64,000 nucleotides of DNA from NCBI RefSeq assembly GCF_039831995.1, contig NZ_JBDOIO010000003.1, positions 3,038,001-3,102,000 of the forward strand. The letters run 5' to 3'. Shown here one piece after another: positions 61,914 to 64,000 of the stretch (the first letter of the stretch is position 1; each line of letters opens with the position of its first letter). The translations under genes were made by a program, and so were the position numbers. Under the pieces are notes generated by a model. That model had not been told where the DNA came from. It did no database searches and saw only the letters and a list, made by a program, of their open reading frames with translations. This DNA is from Paenibacillus pabuli. GTDB lineage: Bacteria > Bacillota > Bacilli > Paenibacillales > Paenibacillaceae.

Positions 61914-63752
61914 TTAGATTCGCTTGCTGTGTTGATCCGCCGGAAGCGCCATCGTAATGGTGGTTCCTATGCCTTCCATACTCTCAATCATCAGGCCGTA
62001 GGTTTCTCCAAACACCAGTTGTATACGCCGGTGAACATTCATTAGTCCGATGCCTCCGCGATGGTATACGTCATCCTGATCTTCACCAGCAAGGCGATTG
62101 AGTTCAAGTCGCTGACGCAGCTTCTCCAGACGTCGTTCATTGATCCCCTTGCCGTTATCCTGAATCATGACCAAAAAACGTCCTTCCACCCGCATCGCAT
62201 CAATACGAATGAAGTGACCAGGCTCCATGCCATGCGGGAATGCATGTTGAAGCACATTTTCAACAAGCGGCTGAAGGGTAAGCCGTACCATTTTCTCCAG
62301 CAGCAGATCCGGAGCGATGATTACCTCTACTTCAAGCTCCCGGCCCATGCGATGCTTCATGATTGAAAGATAGGCCAGTACATGCTTTAATTCATTTGCC
62401 ACTGTAATTTCTTCCAAATTGGTTTGAATGGAATAACGGAGCATATGGGCCATGGATTCCACCATCTGTGTAATTTCCTCCGAGTCCTGGACCACGGCAT
62501 AACACTTGATCGTCTCCAGGGTGTTATACAGAAAATGCGGATTGATCTGCAATTGAAGTGCCTGGAATTCTGCACGATGCCGTTCGAGCGCCTCCTGCTG
62601 GAGCTCAATCTCTGATTTTTGACGGCGTAGTTCAGATTCGTACACACGTTCAATCATGTCCGACAAGCGGCTGACCATCAGATTATAGCTGCGGATCAAT
62701 ACGCCGATTTCATCCCGCCTTTCTTTCATCTCCACCTTGTTCCAGATCCCCTTCTCGGTCTGTCTCATTCCGTTCATCAGCACGCGAATCGGCTCCACCT
62801 GTGATGCGCCGATCCGATAAGCCACGACAAGTGCTGCCAGCAAAGTTCCTGCGCCGACCCATAGCGTTGCTGAACGGATCGTTGCAATCGGACGCTGGAG
62901 CTCTGATAAGGGTACGGAAGCGATAAAGCGCCAGCCCGAATAGTCAGAAATTTCAGAAATGAATAGTCGTTTGGTGCCGTCTGGATCCAGCTCAAGTGAA
63001 CCCGCATCCATGTCCATAAGCTTGCTTGCAATACCAGGTGGCATGGCTACCTGCGCTTCTTCCTCCCCGGGCGTGTAAATTACCGTTCCGTTCTGATCCA
63101 TTACATACTGATATCCACCTTGACCCAGATCGAGTTCACCCCAAATCTTGTCAAGTTCAAGTACATTGATTTCCACCGCCAGTACACCGTTAGGTGTATA
63201 GGATGATAATCCCCTGATCCGGCGTGCAATCGTAATTACGTTGGCAGTCTGTTCACTGCGAATGCTGCGGGTAAGCAATATCGATTCTCCATCCGCTGGC
63301 GTCAAAGCCAGCAGCTCCTTATATTGAAGATCCCCATCCACATCCGGGATGCCTGCGGAATTCTGGTTATCGTCAATGACAACACGCCCATTTTCCCCGA
63401 TCACATACAGGAACTTAATCTGCGGGTACAACATAAAAACAGGAGGAAATACATTTTTTTTGATCTGTCGGCTGTATTCGTAGTAGGCGTAGCTATCCTC
63501 GGATTTCATGTCCAGAAAATGCTTGACGCTTCCATTCGAGAGAATGGAGTAGGTTGCCCGATCGTAGTTCTGCAAATATAAGTCTGTCTGGTAAGCCGTA
63601 TTGCGCATCGTCTGGGCAATGTTGTCAGCAAGCTGGTCATTCATCTCCGTGGAGGCATAGGTATAAGTAAACAAGCCAATGGCTGTGAGGGACAGTGTAA
63701 TGACGACAGCAAAATGAAAGAACAGACGGATCGACAGGCTGCGTTTCATCAT
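61914..63752 (-). CDS. YesM-type sensor histidine kinase
   Basis: Residues 8-30 form the first membrane segment, 35-280 the Cache-like extracellular sensor, 285-310 the second membrane segment, 310-365 HAMP, 375-460 His_kinase (LQLQINPHFLYNTLETIK) and 465-605 ATPase with LQPLVENVLQHAF and NGKGINERR. It overlaps the response-regulator gene by ATGA and lies 26 bp before the dehydrogenase gene, so it likely activates the polysaccharide locus on sensing a sugar. Confidence 0.92.
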   Translation of the reverse strand: MMKRSLSIRLFFHFAVVITLSLTAIGLFTYTYASTEMNDQLADNIAQTMRNTAYQTDLYLQNYDRATYSILSNGSVKHFLDMKSEDSYAYYEYSRQIKKNVFPPVFMLYPQIKFLYVIGENGRVVIDDNQNSAGIPDVDGDLQYKELLALTPADGESILLTRSIRSEQTANVITIARRIRGLSSYTPNGVLAVEINVLELDKIWGELDLGQGGYQYVMDQNGTVIYTPGEEEAQVAMPPGIASKLMDMDAGSLELDPDGTKRLFISEISDYSGWRFIASVPLSELQRPIATIRSATLWVGAGTLLAALVVAYRIGASQVEPIRVLMNGMRQTEKGIWNKVEMKERRDEIGVLIRSYNLMVSRLSDMIERVYESELRRQKSEIELQQEALERHRAEFQALQLQINPHFLYNTLETIKCYAVVQDSEEITQMVESMAHMLRYSIQTNLEEITVANELKHVLAYLSIMKHRMGRELEVEVIIAPDLLLEKMVRLTLQPLVENVLQHAFPHGMEPGHFIRIDAMRVEGRFLVMIQDNGKGINERRLEKLRQRLELNRLAGEDQDDVYHRGGIGLMNVHRRIQLVFGETYGLMIESMEGIGTTITMALPADQHSKRI

Positions 63753-64000
63753 TCAATGCCCATTCGGTTGCGGTACTCGGACGGGGTCAGTCCTGTAATT
63801 TTCTTGAACGTCTTCGTAAAATGGGGATGATCCGCATACCCCACTTCGTAGGAGATATCCGTAATCCGGTTGCCCGGCTGTTCAAGCATCCGCTTGGCCA
63901 GCTCCATTTTGCTGCGTATCCGATATTGTATAAAGGTCTGACCTGTTGTCTGCTTGAACAATTGGCTGAAATAGGACGGGTTAAGTCCCAGCTTGGCCGC
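63749..64000 (-). CDS. AraC-type response regulator, C-terminal part only
   Basis: The visible 83 residues are the AraC double helix-turn-helix end of a YesN-type regulator (LGLNPSYFSQLFKQTTGQ; YEVGYADHPHFTKTFKKI). The upstream part, probably with a receiver domain, lies beyond the window edge. It is coupled to the YesM-type kinase by a 4-bp overlap. Confidence 0.9.
   Translation of the reverse strand, partial: AAKLGLNPSYFSQLFKQTTGQTFIQYRIRSKMELAKRMLEQPGNRITDISYEVGYADHPHFTKTFKKITGLTPSEYRNRMGIE

Noticed and set aside
1..64000. CRISPR arrays, rRNA, tRNA, known riboswitch classes and insertion sequences
   Set aside because: No regularly spaced repeats, RNA gene signatures, recognisable aptamer cores or transposases were seen by eye; a covariance-model scan was not possible.

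Overview
The window looks like chromosomal DNA of a Paenibacillus-type Firmicute. The evidence is strong AGGAGG ribosome sites, many TTG/GTG starts, YesM/YesN-type two-component pairs beside sugar ABC genes, DUF418 and CotH proteins, a futalosine-route menaquinone pair, CcpA-like cre sites and a sigma-D-like promoter before a chemotaxis receptor. No rRNA, tRNA, CRISPR array, insertion sequence or phage module was seen. The species cannot be named from the sequence.

Left part (1-25.3 kb). A secreted esterase and a secreted coiled-coil protein are followed by a GntR/ABC operon, the menaquinone pair mqnB-mqnD, pyrrolidone-carboxylate peptidase, a Gfo/Idh oxidoreductase and a FetAB-type exporter. 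Next is a Fur-boxed iron-siderophore uptake locus: an AraC-binding-protein fusion regulator, two FecCD permeases and a lipoprotein gene broken by a frameshift. A leftward group at 16.7-19.5 kb combines an NrtR-like regulator, a NADAR protein, a PARG-like TIGR02452 protein (frameshifted) and a TARG1/DarG-like macrodomain, all linked to NAD or ADP-ribose. A DUF418 membrane protein and a MarR-controlled heterodimeric ABC exporter follow.

Middle (25.3-30.6 kb). The most surprising block is an AT-rich leftward operon lpxC-lpxD-lpxA, the first three steps of Gram-negative lipid A synthesis, with catalytic residues intact, in an otherwise Gram-positive context. Its promoter and leader are an ungapped 104-bp duplicate of the promoter and start of the neighbouring orphan histidine kinase gene, which suggests shared regulation or a duplication during acquisition.

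Right part (30.6-64 kb). This is mainly a nutrient-acquisition region transcribed leftwards. It holds a response regulator, a sensor kinase and a LacI-type binding lipoprotein upstream of mglBAC; then a lone tyrosine recombinase, cold-shock protein and HU; an oligopeptide-type ABC operon; a Vat-type acetyltransferase; a chemotaxis receptor; and a secreted CotH kinase. It ends in a polysaccharide-degradation locus with a response regulator, kinase, short-chain dehydrogenase, heparinase II/III-like lyase, sugar-binding lipoprotein and a 1443-residue secreted esterase/lyase. Candidate cre sites precede several of these operons.

Two genes carry single-base frameshifts. Two reading frames have a good Shine-Dalgarno sequence placed before ATT rather than ATG. 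These could be real decay or unusual initiation, or they could be sequence errors.
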